This document shows positions 9,278-18,219 of a DNA stretch of 35,000 bases, one piece after another. A program made the position numbers and the translations under genes. Every line of letters starts with the position of its first letter. The first letter of the stretch is position 1. Origin of the DNA: Tubiluchus corallicola (lineage: Eukaryota > Priapulida > Priapulimorpha > Priapulimorphida > Tubiluchidae); NCBI GenBank assembly GCA_030141605.1, contig JAQGDQ010002434.1, positions 1-35,000 of the forward strand. Direction: 5' to 3'. A model generated the notes under the pieces. It saw nothing but the letters and a program-made list of their open reading frames with translations, ran no database searches and was not told the DNA's origin.

Positions 9278-10384
9278 TTACAATATTCCTTTGGTGGAAG
9301 GTGTAGATAGGTTATTAACATCGCGACGAATAGCTGTTTTGATAGATTTGGCAAAGCACTTAAATATGGCTTCTATTTTATGATGCTCATTGCTACCTTC
9401 TGCTTTTATGTTGAGGTTACATTTTGCTGCATCACTAAACGACTTAAAAAAGTGAAAGAACATTTCAGTGGGCATTTCGCCTATCTTTTCTCTGTTAAAA
9501 TCAGCCTCCCATACCAACCAGTTACGTCCTCCAAAGTCTATAGCCACTTGGGCAAGGCAATCGTCCATTGGCAAGCAAAATCCATATCTTTCTATGCCTA
9601 TTTTATTGCCCAAAGCCTTTAAAAAGGTTTCTCCAATAGCAATAGCTGTATCTTCTATGGTATGATGTTCGTCTACTTCTAAATCTCCTTTTACTCTAAC
9701 GGTTAAGTCCACTCCTGAATGTTTGCCTAATTGTTCTAACATATGGTCAAAAAAGGAAATGCCAGTGTTTATATTTGTTTTGCCACTACCGTCTAAACTT
9801 AACTTTACATTGATGTTTGTTTCCTTAGTTGTTCTTTGTGTTTCTGCATAACGATTTTTTAACCTAAGAAATTTATATATTGTTTCCCAATCAGTAGTTT
9901 GTAGAGCAACATAGTCCTCTAATTGTTTATCTATTGTGGTTTTGTTTATAAATATACCTTGTGAATGCAGATTTTTTGCCAGTTCTATATCTGTGGTTCT
10001 ATCTCCTATTACAAAGGAATTCGCAAGGTCGTAATTGCCTTCCATATATTTGGTTAGCATACCTGTTCGAGGCTTGCGGGTAGGAGCATTGTCGTCTGGA
10101 AAAGACCTATCTATAAGTATATCTGCAAATGTAATCCCTTCATTTTCAAAGGCTTGTATTATTTTGTTATGTGTAGGGTGAAAAGTGTTTTCGGGAAAAG
10201 AAGATGTTCCCAGTCCATCTTGGTTGCTTACCATTACTAATTCATAGTCTAATTCCTTTACTATGCGAGAAAGGTATTGAAACACTTTTGGGAAAAATTC
10301 CAATTTTTCCAAACTGTCTAACTGTTCATCTTCTGGCTCTATTACTAATGTACCATCTCTGTCTATAAATAGGACTTTTTTCAT
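9278..10384 (-). CDS. hisB: Bifunctional histidinol-phosphatase / imidazoleglycerol-phosphate dehydratase
   Basis: About 368 residues from the preferred ATG at 10384 ([13 protein letters not shown]). An upstream in-frame ATG at 10402 would add six residues and is less likely. The N-terminal half (1-165) is a HAD phosphatase with DRDGT, the Asp nucleophile and Asp acid two residues apart, [10 protein letters not shown] and a later [10 protein letters not shown] metal motif. The C-terminal half (about 175-368) is IGPD, with [31 protein letters not shown] and a final [12 protein letters not shown] block; these carry the His/Glu ligands of the manganese site. It catalyses steps 7 and 9 of histidine synthesis in the cytoplasm. 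No other his gene is in the window, so hisB stands apart from any his operon here, next to argF'. Confidence 0.95.
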   Translation of the reverse strand: MKKVLFIDRDGTLVIEPEDEQLDSLEKLEFFPKVFQYLSRIVKELDYELVMVSNQDGLGTSSFPENTFHPTHNKIIQAFENEGITFADILIDRSFPDDNAPTRKPRTGMLTKYMEGNYDLANSFVIGDRTTDIELAKNLHSQGIFINKTTIDKQLEDYVALQTTDWETIYKFLRLKNRYAETQRTTKETNINVKLSLDGSGKTNINTGISFFDHMLEQLGKHSGVDLTVRVKGDLEVDEHHTIEDTAIAIGETFLKALGNKIGIERYGFCLPMDDCLAQVAIDFGGRNWLVWEADFNREKIGEMPTEMFFHFFKSFSDAAKCNLNIKAEGSNEHHKIEAIFKCFAKSIKTAIRRDVNNLSTPSTKGIL

Positions 10385-10443
10385 AAGAATACTTGAAAAC
10401 AAGGATTTGTGTTTAATAGAGATTAATATTTTATTTTAAAAAA

Positions 10444-10451
10444 CAAATGTA
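10444..10451 (-). promoter_or_regulatory. Candidate -7 element for hisB (TACATTTG on minus strand)
   Basis: The plus-strand CAAATGTA reads TACATTTG on the minus strand, an exact TAnnTTTG match 60 bp before the hisB ATG. No -33 box at standard spacing was found. It suggests hisB has its own promoter rather than reading through from argF'. Confidence 0.4.
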
Positions 10452-10529
10452 GTAAATTAATAAATACTTAAATAAGTCTGTATTTTATCTGCAAAGTTAG
10501 GTAGATATAATGAACTATATAAGCTAATA

Positions 10530-11480
10530 TTATAGCATGTTTTCAAGCATTTTCTTTAATACTATCTGTGCAGAGTAAGTTCTGTTATTTGCCTGTGGTA
10601 TTACTATTGAGTTGGAGCTGTCTATTACTTCATCGCTTACTATCATATTTCGTCTTACAGGTAGGCAATGCATAAATTTAGCCTTGTTGGTTAGGTTCAT
10701 TTTAGCAGTGTCTATCATCCAACTTCTATCAGTGGAAAGTATTTGTCCATAGTCCTTGTAGCTCGACCAGTTTTTGGCATAAATGAAATCTGCTCCATCA
10801 AAGGCTTTATTTTGGTTGTATTCTACGGGGGTATCTTTTACAAACTCTGGAGCTAATTCATAGCCTTGTGGGTGTGTGATGAGAAACTCGTAATCCGTTT
10901 TTTGTATCCATTCGGTAAAAGAATTGGCTACTGCTTGCGGTAAAGTACGAGGATGTGGAGACCACGTGAGAACTATTTTAGGTTTAGGGGTTGATTTGTG
11001 TTCCTCTATGGTGATAATGTCTGCCAGTGATTGTAATGGGTGTCGGGTAGCCGACTCTAAACTGATAACTGGTACTCTAGCATAGTCTAAGAACATTTGT
11101 ATGATATGTTCCTCGTAGTCTTCCTTCTTATTTTGCAAATTTGCAAAGGTGCGAACACCTATAATATCGCAGTAATTACTTATTACAGGTATTGCTTCTT
11201 TTAGGTGTTCGGGTTTGTCGCCGTCCATTACTACACCAAGTTCTGTTTCTAGTTTCCAGCTGTCTTTATTTACATCTAAGACTATTACATCCATCCCTAA
11301 GTTGTAGGCTGCCTTTTGTGTGCTAAGTCTTGTGCGTAGGCTGGAATTGAAAAATATAAGTGCTATTGTTTTATTCTTCCCTAATATGTTGTGCTGAAAA
11401 GGCTTAGCTTTTAATTGTTGAGCTTCTTGTACTACTTTACTTACACTGTCAATATCTGCTACTGAAATAAATTGTTTCAT
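10530..11480 (-). CDS. argF': N-succinylornithine (or N-acetylornithine) carbamoyltransferase
   Basis: The protein has 316 residues and is full length. The carbamoyl-phosphate loop reads SSLRTRLST in place of the STRTR of ordinary ornithine carbamoyltransferase. Other markers are ATRHPLQSLADI, TWSPHPRTLPQAVANSF and FMHCLPVRRN. This is the acylated-ornithine branch of the transcarbamylases used by Bacteroides and xanthomonads. Residue 90, in MDGDKPEH, is Pro. Published work on these enzymes associates Pro at this position with N-succinylornithine (Bacteroides fragilis) and Glu with N-acetylornithine (Xanthomonas), so a succinylated arginine pathway is likely. It acts in the cytoplasm, producing N-succinylcitrulline. 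The gene lies 146 bp upstream of hisB on the same strand. Confidence 0.92.
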   Translation of the reverse strand: MKQFISVADIDSVSKVVQEAQQLKAKPFQHNILGKNKTIALIFFNSSLRTRLSTQKAAYNLGMDVIVLDVNKDSWKLETELGVVMDGDKPEHLKEAIPVISNYCDIIGVRTFANLQNKKEDYEEHIIQMFLDYARVPVISLESATRHPLQSLADIITIEEHKSTPKPKIVLTWSPHPRTLPQAVANSFTEWIQKTDYEFLITHPQGYELAPEFVKDTPVEYNQNKAFDGADFIYAKNWSSYKDYGQILSTDRSWMIDTAKMNLTNKAKFMHCLPVRRNMIVSDEVIDSSNSIVIPQANNRTYSAQIVLKKMLENML

Positions 11481-11917
11481 CTTTGCTTTAATTCTCGTTT
11501 AATTCTTATTTAATCCTCGTTTAATGATAAGTTGATGACATTATATTGAACTATGTTAACTTGTGATAAAAGTTTCTTTATTCTTAAAGTAACCCTATTG
11601 AAGACAAATTTATAAAAATTTTGGTAATTAATTCCTGTAATAAGGTGGGACAGTTTGTTTAAAACTTGAAGAAAGCAAATTTTTAGATTTCATTTGATTA
11701 AATGCCTTTCATTTTCTGTTATTGTTCTTTTGTTATATATGAAAAGTAGGTTTACTTGTTTACAAGAGGGGGGAACAACCAAAAAAAGAAATAAAGTATT
11801 ATTTGCTATAAAAATAATACAATAATTAAATATTAAAGTTTTGTTCCTTTACATAATATTACTTACAACAAGTTGTATCTATGTATATCAAATCTTTACT
11901 TCTCAAATTCTACAAAA
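11481..11917. other. argF' upstream region, mostly non-coding
   Basis: No convincing gene is seen over about 430 bp. Notable items are three 11-bp near-repeats just upstream of the argF' start (11495-11527) and CAAATTTA at 11605-11612, which on the minus strand reads TAAATTTG and is a possible -7 box for argF'. The remainder is AT-rich sequence without an RNA signature I recognise. Confidence 0.45.
11495..11527. repeat. Three tandem 11-bp near-repeats in argF' leader
   Basis: The units TCGTTTAATTC, TTATTTAATCC and TCGTTTAATGA follow one another directly with an 11-bp period. They end 15 bp upstream of the argF' start codon on its 5' side. One unit is about one helical turn, so a protein binding one face of the DNA is conceivable. 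They do not match the ArgR box I know. Confidence 0.55.
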
Positions 11918-12103
11918 ATGAAAAATCTAACTTATATGTTTAAAAATTTTGTTTTTAGTATGAAATTACTTTTGAGCAAAAAAGAAAGGGAGTGTTATAA
12001 GGCTTTTAATTTGGAGTGTGAAATATTCTACAATGGAGATAAAAATGATATTGAACACATTATCAGCTTATTTGAAATTTACACAAACAGGAAAGCAGAT
12101 TAA
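11918..12103 (+). CDS. Small hypothetical protein (61 aa)
   Basis: A short ORF in an otherwise empty region. The frame is open from an ATG at 11873, but the ATG at 11918 (MKNLTYMFKNF) after an A-rich stretch is preferred. It is basic at the N-terminus, with LLLSKKERECYKAFNLE and a hydrophilic C-terminal half containing NGDKNDIEHIISLFEIY. No signal peptide or known domain. It lies 92 bp upstream of the GH130 gene in the same direction. It may be real but has no support beyond an open frame with plausible composition. Confidence 0.35.
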   Translation: MKNLTYMFKNFVFSMKLLLSKKERECYKAFNLECEIFYNGDKNDIEHIISLFEIYTNRKAD

Positions 12104-12195
12104 CCTAATTATTATAAATGAAAGTAAATAAAGAATATCTAAAAGAATGATATTCTGCTAAAAAATAAGGTTAATCTTAAAGTTTAAATAATATT

Positions 12196-13209
12196 ATGAA
12201 ATTGCAAAAGTTTGATAAAAATCCTATTCTGTTGCCAAATACTTCTAATGATTGGGAAAGTTTAATTGTATGCAACCCTGGTGCTTGGTATGAAAAAGGA
12301 AAGTTTTATATGCTTTATCGTGCGGCGGGTAACGATAAGGAGCATATTATACGTTTTGGTTTGGCAGTGAGTGAAGATGGTTATAATTTTAGAAGAGTGT
12401 CCAATGATTATGTTTTTGGACCTTGTGAGGATGGAATGGATGCAGGAGGAGTAGAAGATCCGCGAATTGTGAAGTTTGATGATTACTATTATGTAACTTA
12501 TGCTTTTCGTCCTTATCCTCCGGGACAGTATTGGAATTTTGAACACGATGAAATATTGCAACAAGAGGTGGGGGAAAATGCTCCCCATTTTTTGAAACGC
12601 AATGTTGCAAATACAGCTTTGGCTATAACTAAGGATTTTAAAACTTGGAAAAGGTTGGGACGTATTACACAGTCCAATTTAGATGATAGGGATGTGATAC
12701 TGTTTCCTGAAAAAATTAATGGCAAATATGCAATGTTGCATCGTCCTAAGGAATGGGTAGGAGAGAAGTACGGAGTAAAATACCCTGCCATATGGTTGCG
12801 TTTTTCTGATGATTTATTGGTGTGGAACGAGCCAAGTCATTTGTTGATACAAGGTATAGATAATACTTGGGAGGAAAAAATAGGAGGGAGTACTCCACCA
12901 CTTAGAACGGATGCGGGGTGGTTGGTTATTTATCACGGAGTGAACAAGGGTGGTTTAGGCAGGTATTGTGTGGGGGCTTTGTTGTTGGATATAGAAGATC
13001 CTAGGAAAGTATTGGGTAGAACGAAGGATTTTATTATGGAGCCTGAACATAATTATGAAATAGAAGGACCCTATAAAGGCTGTGTGTTCCCTACCGGTAA
13101 TGTAATAGTGGATGGTGTGCTGTATGTATATTATGGTGGAGCAGATAAGTATATTGGAGTGGCAACTTGTAGTGTGGACAAACTGATACGTTATATTTTG
13201 GAAAACTAA
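12196..13209 (+). CDS. Glycoside hydrolase family 130 enzyme (probable mannoside phosphorylase)
   Basis: The protein has 337 residues with no signal peptide, so it is cytoplasmic. It is a five-bladed beta-propeller of GH130 type: GKFYMLYRAAG (blade 1), GGVEDPRIVK with Asp88 in the position of the family's general acid, DDRDVILFPE, KYAMLHRP and LVIYHGV. The Arg, His-Arg and His in the last three blocks match the places where GH130 phosphorylases hold inorganic phosphate. That favours phosphorolysis over hydrolysis, though I cannot assign a subfamily. Known GH130 substrates are beta-mannosides (Man-Glc, Man-GlcNAc, beta-1,4- or beta-1,2-mannan). A sodium:solute symporter gene follows after 72 bp, recalling the Bacteroides fragilis mannosylglucose phosphorylase cluster. 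The substrate is unproven. Confidence 0.88.
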   Translation: MKLQKFDKNPILLPNTSNDWESLIVCNPGAWYEKGKFYMLYRAAGNDKEHIIRFGLAVSEDGYNFRRVSNDYVFGPCEDGMDAGGVEDPRIVKFDDYYYVTYAFRPYPPGQYWNFEHDEILQQEVGENAPHFLKRNVANTALAITKDFKTWKRLGRITQSNLDDRDVILFPEKINGKYAMLHRPKEWVGEKYGVKYPAIWLRFSDDLLVWNEPSHLLIQGIDNTWEEKIGGSTPPLRTDAGWLVIYHGVNKGGLGRYCVGALLLDIEDPRKVLGRTKDFIMEPEHNYEIEGPYKGCVFPTGNVIVDGVLYVYYGGADKYIGVATCSVDKLIRYILEN

Positions 13210-13281
13210 AAAGGGTTTGCTATTTGCTTTTTTCATTTTGTAAAGATGGAGTTAGTCAAGTTATTTTAACATAAGGAATAA

Positions 13282-14880
13282 ATGGACTGGATACAAAATT
13301 TAGGTTTTATAGATGTTATTATTATACTGCTATACTTTATTTTTATAGTGGTATTAGGGGTTTTATTTGGCAAGAGTAAAACGGCAAATTCTTATTTTTT
13401 GGCAGGTCGTAAAATGACGTGGACTGTTATAGGTTTCTCTATGTTTGCGGCAAGTATTTCTAGTTCTACGCTTATTGGTCAGGCAGGAGACGCTTATAGT
13501 ACAGGAATAGCAGTATTTAACTATAACTTGATTTCTGTATTTGTAATGATTGTTTTTGCGTGGTTCTTCTTGCCTTTCTATATTAAGGCTAAAATTTTTA
13601 CAATGCCTGAATTTCTAGGACGGCGGTTTAGTGCAAGCTCGCGTTATTACTTTTCGGCTATAACCATTATTGTGAATATTTTTTTGGATGCGGCAGGGTC
13701 ACTTTATGCAGCTACATTGGTAATGAAGTTAGTGTTTCCTGATATTAGTTTTATTGTATTGGCAAGTATTTTTGCTTTGATTGTGGCGGCTTATACTATA
13801 CCCGGGGGATTGTCAGCAGCCATTAGGGTGGATTTGATACAAGGTATTGTGTTGATTGTGGGGGCTGTGGTGCTTACTTATATTGCCACAAACAATGGTG
13901 GAGCAGAGTATGTTAAGAACTTACTTGCTGATAATAGTTATATGATGGATTTGATTCGTCCGTTGAATGATGCATCAGTTCCTTGGCTTGGCTTAATTGT
14001 TGGAATTCCTATATTAGGCTTTTTCTTTTGGGGCAACAATCAACAGTTGGTGCAACGTGTTTTGACAGCCAAATCTATTGATGAAGGGCGTAAAGGTGTA
14101 TTGTTGGTAGGCTTTCTTACCGTATTGACTTTGTTCCTTATTATTATTCCGGGAGTAATGGCACATCATTTCTTCCCTAATTTAGAGAAACCTGATATGG
14201 TCTATCCTTCTTTGGTTATAAAATTACTGCCAGTGGGATTGGTTGGTTTTTTACTGGCTGCTTTGGTGGCAGCTCTTACATCTTCTTTGAGTGGTTTGTT
14301 GAACTCGGTAGCTACTTTGTTTACAATGGATTTTTATGCAAATATAAAGCCTAAAAGCTCTTCTAAGGAGAAAGTTGTTGTGGGTCGTATTGTCTCTATT
14401 ATAGTATTGATTATAGCGGTAATGTGGGCTCCTCAAATAGGTGAGAAATTTGGCTCGTTGTTGAAATATTATCAAGAGATGCTTTCTATTATGGCTCCGC
14501 CTATTGTGTCGGCATTTGTTTTAGGTGTTTTTTGGAAAAGAATTAATGCTAAGGGAGCTTTTATTGGTCTGCTCGGAGGGGCTGCATTAGGGGTTGCCAA
14601 CTTGATTTATAAAATAAAGCTAGGTCACTCTTTGTTTGGCGATATTCACTTTTTACTTACTGTGCCTTTCTTTTTCTTTTGGAGTATGTTGATAATGATT
14701 GTTGTTAGCTATGCAACAAAGAAACCTAACTACAATAGTATTAAAAATTATATATGGTCTGCCAAAGAGTTTAAGGAAGAAACACAAATACTTAAAAGTA
14801 TCCCAATATACAAGAACTATAGATTTTGGTCTTTGCTATTGCTTGTTTTCTGTGTAATAGTATTGATTGTGTATAGGTAA
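13282..14880 (+). CDS. Sodium:solute symporter (SSS/SLC5 family)
   Basis: The protein has 532 residues and about 13-14 membrane helices. Family features are the N-terminal block NSYFLAGRKMTWTVIGFSMFAASISSST (helices 1-2), YTIPGGLSAAIRVDLIQG, WGNNQQLVQRVLTAKS and LAALVAALTSSLSGLLNS near the middle. It resembles sugar-transporting members such as SGLT-like bacterial proteins and should couple uptake across the inner membrane to the sodium gradient. Its position directly after GH130 suggests it brings in the disaccharide or monosaccharide that enzyme handles; this is inferred from context. It converges on the GH-A gene, with terminator hairpins in between. Confidence 0.92.
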   Translation: MDWIQNLGFIDVIIILLYFIFIVVLGVLFGKSKTANSYFLAGRKMTWTVIGFSMFAASISSSTLIGQAGDAYSTGIAVFNYNLISVFVMIVFAWFFLPFYIKAKIFTMPEFLGRRFSASSRYYFSAITIIVNIFLDAAGSLYAATLVMKLVFPDISFIVLASIFALIVAAYTIPGGLSAAIRVDLIQGIVLIVGAVVLTYIATNNGGAEYVKNLLADNSYMMDLIRPLNDASVPWLGLIVGIPILGFFFWGNNQQLVQRVLTAKSIDEGRKGVLLVGFLTVLTLFLIIIPGVMAHHFFPNLEKPDMVYPSLVIKLLPVGLVGFLLAALVAALTSSLSGLLNSVATLFTMDFYANIKPKSSSKEKVVVGRIVSIIVLIIAVMWAPQIGEKFGSLLKYYQEMLSIMAPPIVSAFVLGVFWKRINAKGAFIGLLGGAALGVANLIYKIKLGHSLFGDIHFLLTVPFFFFWSMLIMIVVSYATKKPNYNSIKNYIWSAKEFKEETQILKSIPIYKNYRFWSLLLLVFCVIVLIVYR

Positions 14881-14991
14881 GAAATTTTATTTATTTGTTC
14901 TTTTGTTTTGGCAATAGTATATAAACTTAGGTAATTGTATACTTAACCAACTGGATAACCTTTGAGTAAGAGAATAAAAAAGTTTAAAGAA

Positions 14992-15021
14992 AGCCTATAA
15001 CTTACAACTAAATTATAGGCT
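14992..15021. terminator. Perfect 9-bp hairpin between convergent genes
   Basis: AGCCTATAA (14992-15000) and TTATAGGCT (15013-15021) pair perfectly around a 12-base loop. T-rich sequence follows on the minus strand (A-rich on the plus strand at 14967-14990). It is best read as the terminator of the minus-strand operon ending at 15062. Confidence 0.5.
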
Positions 15022-15036
15022 AAAAAAAGCTGGGTT

Positions 15037-15061
15037 AAGCAAATATATAATTGCTTTTTTG
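15037..15061 (+). terminator. Terminator of the symporter transcript
   Basis: AAGCAA (15037-15042) pairs with TTGCTT (15051-15056) across an eight-base AT loop, followed directly by a T run. It abuts the stop codon of the opposing GH-A gene. Confidence 0.5.
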
Positions 15062-16546
15062 TTATTCCATATTTGTAAACAACATAAAACTCTGTCCTGC
15101 TATTTGAAATTTTTCCCCTGCCTGCAAGTCCATTGTCAAATTCTCTTCTGTAGGTATTGCAAAATCGTTTACATCTTTTGGGCTGTGTGTTTTGGTATAA
15201 ATATATTTTTTTATTCCTTCAAATGTCTGTTTTCCATCCCATTGTAGTCCAGTATCATAAGTCGTATAGCCATTATTTACAATGGCAATTGTATATTTTC
15301 CATCTTTCTCGCCCCCTACGGCACGTAATCCTTTCTTAGCAGGTACTTCTACATTAAATATTTTAGTGCCTTTGGGGAAGTAGCGCGATAGCAAAGACAT
15401 AGTATAAAACCAAGGGCGAATGTTTTCACCTTCAACACCCTCAAATACTTCTTCACCTAAAATATTCCAAAAGCCCCAACGTTTCAATTCTTTATCCCCC
15501 CCTTTGTTATACATAGCATCGTCTGCACTCCACAGTATTACTCCGGCAAAACCTACATTCATACATTGTATAATAGCATCTGCCATATCTATGCCATAAA
15601 AGAAATCGTATACAAACATATTGCAATCTTCCGAAGCATACATATCTTCTGCTATGCGTTTTTCGTTCTCTGTCCTCAATGTAGCGTCCACATCGTTGTA
15701 TTTAAAGCCCAGTTCTCCCATTACAATTTGCTTATCTTCTGGGACAACATCTTTATAAGCCTTTATCATACTACTATAATCAGCATCTCGTACAAAAGTT
15801 TGTGAGGGATAAGTATGAATGTCGTATAAGTCTACAAAGCTCATATCATTTTTTGTATTTGTAATCCAAGAAGTAGATCTTGCATCCCAAATAGCAATAT
15901 CAGGGCCTGCAATTTTTACTTTTTGGTGCAAGTTTCTCGCTACCATAGAATTGTAAAACAGTGTAGTTACATCCCGCCACAAACTATAACTCTCATTTGT
16001 AGAAGACCAATCTCCATTAGGCTCATTTACCATATTGTAATATTTGATACAGCTAAATCCTTTTTCATTTACAAGCCATCCCAAATAATCTGCAGCCCAA
16101 CCCACCCATACACTATCTATCTGTTCCCTATCGTTGTTGAGGTATTTATGACCCCATTCACCAAACATTACCGTAATATTGTTTTGTTGGCAGTATTCTA
16201 ATACCTTGACCAAACGTTGCGAATTTCCATTATCCGTATTATAGCTACCATTCACTATATAATTCCATCCTGCATTTATCATTATCCGCATAAAAGGGGG
16301 TTTCATAAAATCGAAGCGTTGTTTCATCTTATTCCAATCTTCATCCGACCACATAAAATTACCCGTCCACCCCTCCATCATTTCATAGCCACCCCATTGC
16401 GGACCATTGCCAATGTAATTGCCTGTGATTACTTCATTTGTCTTTACCACTATTACACTAGAAGAGTCAAAATTTTTTCCTTTATCTTTTCCCTTGCACG
16501 AACTCAAAAACACAAGGAGTATGAAAAATAATGTTAGTTGTTGCAT
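15062..16546 (-). CDS. Exported clan GH-A glycoside hydrolase lipoprotein
   Basis: The protein has 494 residues. Signal peptide and lipobox FLSSC put the lipidated Cys at 17. Residues about 45-385 form a TIM barrel of clan GH-A. The acid/base is Glu175 in YYNMVNEPNGDW, after strand 4. The nucleophile is very likely Glu278 in KQIVMGELGFK, after strand 7, and WGGYEMMEGW and FMRIMINAGWNYI are early substrate-facing segments. A C-terminal beta domain (about 400-494) with FNVEVPAKKGLRAVGG and a final QSFMLFT strand resembles the small sandwich found after GH30/GH39/GH5-type barrels. I cannot place it in a numbered family with confidence. It should cut a polysaccharide at the cell surface or in the periplasm. 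It is last in the susCD transcription unit, 30 bp after the binding lipoprotein. Confidence 0.85.
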   Translation of the reverse strand: MQQLTLFFILLVFLSSCKGKDKGKNFDSSSVIVVKTNEVITGNYIGNGPQWGGYEMMEGWTGNFMWSDEDWNKMKQRFDFMKPPFMRIMINAGWNYIVNGSYNTDNGNSQRLVKVLEYCQQNNITVMFGEWGHKYLNNDREQIDSVWVGWAADYLGWLVNEKGFSCIKYYNMVNEPNGDWSSTNESYSLWRDVTTLFYNSMVARNLHQKVKIAGPDIAIWDARSTSWITNTKNDMSFVDLYDIHTYPSQTFVRDADYSSMIKAYKDVVPEDKQIVMGELGFKYNDVDATLRTENEKRIAEDMYASEDCNMFVYDFFYGIDMADAIIQCMNVGFAGVILWSADDAMYNKGGDKELKRWGFWNILGEEVFEGVEGENIRPWFYTMSLLSRYFPKGTKIFNVEVPAKKGLRAVGGEKDGKYTIAIVNNGYTTYDTGLQWDGKQTFEGIKKYIYTKTHSPKDVNDFAIPTEENLTMDLQAGEKFQIAGQSFMLFTNME

Positions 16547-16576
16547 AGAAATAAATTTTTAGTAAAAATTATCGTT

Positions 16577-18184
16577 TTATTCAAATTTATACCAGTAGTC
16601 TAATGGATTTTGCTCTTCATTTGCTCCAATTTTAAGTAAAAAGCCCCATTCATTATCTACGGGCCAAGAGTGTTCTATATCAAATTCGTCTTTAAATATT
16701 AGCTTTTTACTACCATCGTCAAATTTCCAAGTTCCACTACCTTGCGGAAGCAAACGATAGCCTTCTGCTGCCGCTGCCGTGGCACTCCCATACTTATTAT
16801 CGTCACCTGCAGAATACACAAATGTCAAATTATCATTCAATGTAAGTTGATTGTCCATTTCAGCATCTGCCCATTCGGGTCGCACTTTGCCACCATCCCA
16901 TATATAGTACTCTGCGATATTCCAAATATTTTTCCAGCTAGTTGGGGCATTTGTGCTATTCTGCAACCATTTTTTCAATGCTTCCAATCCTCCATCATCA
17001 TCTTCAGATAGTAGTATCAATTTTGCTGTCCAATCTTGCATGCTTCCATTTTCTGCCGTTACAGTATATTTTACTGTAGAATCTTCATTTGTTGTAAAGT
17101 CTACTATTTCTCCTGATGCTGGGGATATTGTAGATAAAGCAGAAGTAGTAATTGTAGGGGCAAGAGTAGCAATGTTTGTTCCGTCAGCAATGTCCACTTC
17201 TACTTTGTGGTTATCCGAATCAATTCTTCCATTATTTTCGCCTATTGAAAAACTTGTTATATCATTTTCACCTGACTTCTGTCTTTCTCCTTTCTTTAAT
17301 CCGTACCAATAAGCTTGTGCAGAAGTTATTTCTTCCAGCGGATACCCACTCCAATCTACACTAGGAAATGATACGCTAAATTTTACAATCAATATTCCTT
17401 CTTGTTCATACTTATCTAATTCTAAAGGCTCTGTAGTTACCTCGTCGCCTTGTCCCTCATTGAAAACAATTACATTTCGTTCAAAATCCCTTTTCCAAGT
17501 GCCTGCTTCTGTTGGCATTTTGCTAAAATAATCGGTAAAGTCCTTTTCATTACCACCTCCGGGGTCGTATATATATTCACCATATTTTTCATCAGCACCT
17601 GCAGAGTGTGTAAATGTTCCTAGTACATTTCCTTGTTCATCAATGTTTTCGGATACAAATTCAAACTCGTTGTCCAATTCTAGTGCTGCACCCGGCATAT
17701 AACGAACTAGAGGAGATGTGCCTGACCATCCCCAGCCCTCCCCACCATCTAATACATCAAACCACAGTTCATAACTATCAATATGCCATTTGCCTTCGAG
17801 CAATGATTTGTAAATAGTTGCTTTTACTTTCCACGTGCGTTGTTCTCCACTTTGAGCAGTTACCACAATGGATACAGTAGAGTCTGCATTGTCAAAGTTT
17901 AACACTGAACTGGTACCAACGTCAGCGGTGGCTCCAAATGAAACAGCAATATCCTTCACTTTCAAGGCATTTATTTCTGTTCCATTTATTACTTTTATTG
18001 TGGCATAACCAGTATCAGAAACTACATTAGCATCTTCTATGATTAAAGTTCCTACTTGATTTTCTACCAACAATGTTTCAAGATTTCTATCCTTATAAGA
18101 AAAATCATCTAAATCCTTAAAAGGGTTTTGCTGACACGACATAAAAATTGTTGTAAGGAACAATAAATATGATAATTTTTTCAT
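16577..18184 (-). CDS. Surface glycan-binding lipoprotein (SusE/F position), internally duplicated
   Basis: The protein has 535 residues. Signal peptide ends IFMSC, Cys17. It is made of two similar halves. Each starts with an Ig-like DUF5018-type domain (about 30-125 and 300-390; shared pattern 'VDI..GTNI..L.P.I..S..A..SP.SG...DF' and a strand ending in 'W.AK' or 'WKVKA'). Each then has an aromatic-rich beta domain (about 128-290 and 400-535; shared 'W.I..Y..WDGG', 'D.YGS/GEYIYD' and 'GTWK.D...' blocks). Its place directly after susD and before a secreted glycosidase is that of SusE/SusF-like surface glycan-binding proteins. The many Trp and Tyr residues suit sugar stacking. The role is inferred from position and composition; there is no catalytic motif. 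Confidence 0.8.
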   Translation of the reverse strand: MKKLSYLLFLTTIFMSCQQNPFKDLDDFSYKDRNLETLLVENQVGTLIIEDANVVSDTGYATIKVINGTEINALKVKDIAVSFGATADVGTSSVLNFDNADSTVSIVVTAQSGEQRTWKVKATIYKSLLEGKWHIDSYELWFDVLDGGEGWGWSGTSPLVRYMPGAALELDNEFEFVSENIDEQGNVLGTFTHSAGADEKYGEYIYDPGGGNEKDFTDYFSKMPTEAGTWKRDFERNVIVFNEGQGDEVTTEPLELDKYEQEGILIVKFSVSFPSVDWSGYPLEEITSAQAYWYGLKKGERQKSGENDITSFSIGENNGRIDSDNHKVEVDIADGTNIATLAPTITTSALSTISPASGEIVDFTTNEDSTVKYTVTAENGSMQDWTAKLILLSEDDDGGLEALKKWLQNSTNAPTSWKNIWNIAEYYIWDGGKVRPEWADAEMDNQLTLNDNLTFVYSAGDDNKYGSATAAAAEGYRLLPQGSGTWKFDDGSKKLIFKDEFDIEHSWPVDNEWGFLLKIGANEEQNPLDYWYKFE

Positions 18185-18219
18185 TGCTTGTTTTTTTAGA
18201 TTGTTTTAAAATAGTTTAT

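Noticed and set aside
9380-9665. Two plus-strand ORFs over hisB
   Set aside because: Both are antisense shadows of the dehydratase domain, which is fully conserved on the minus strand.
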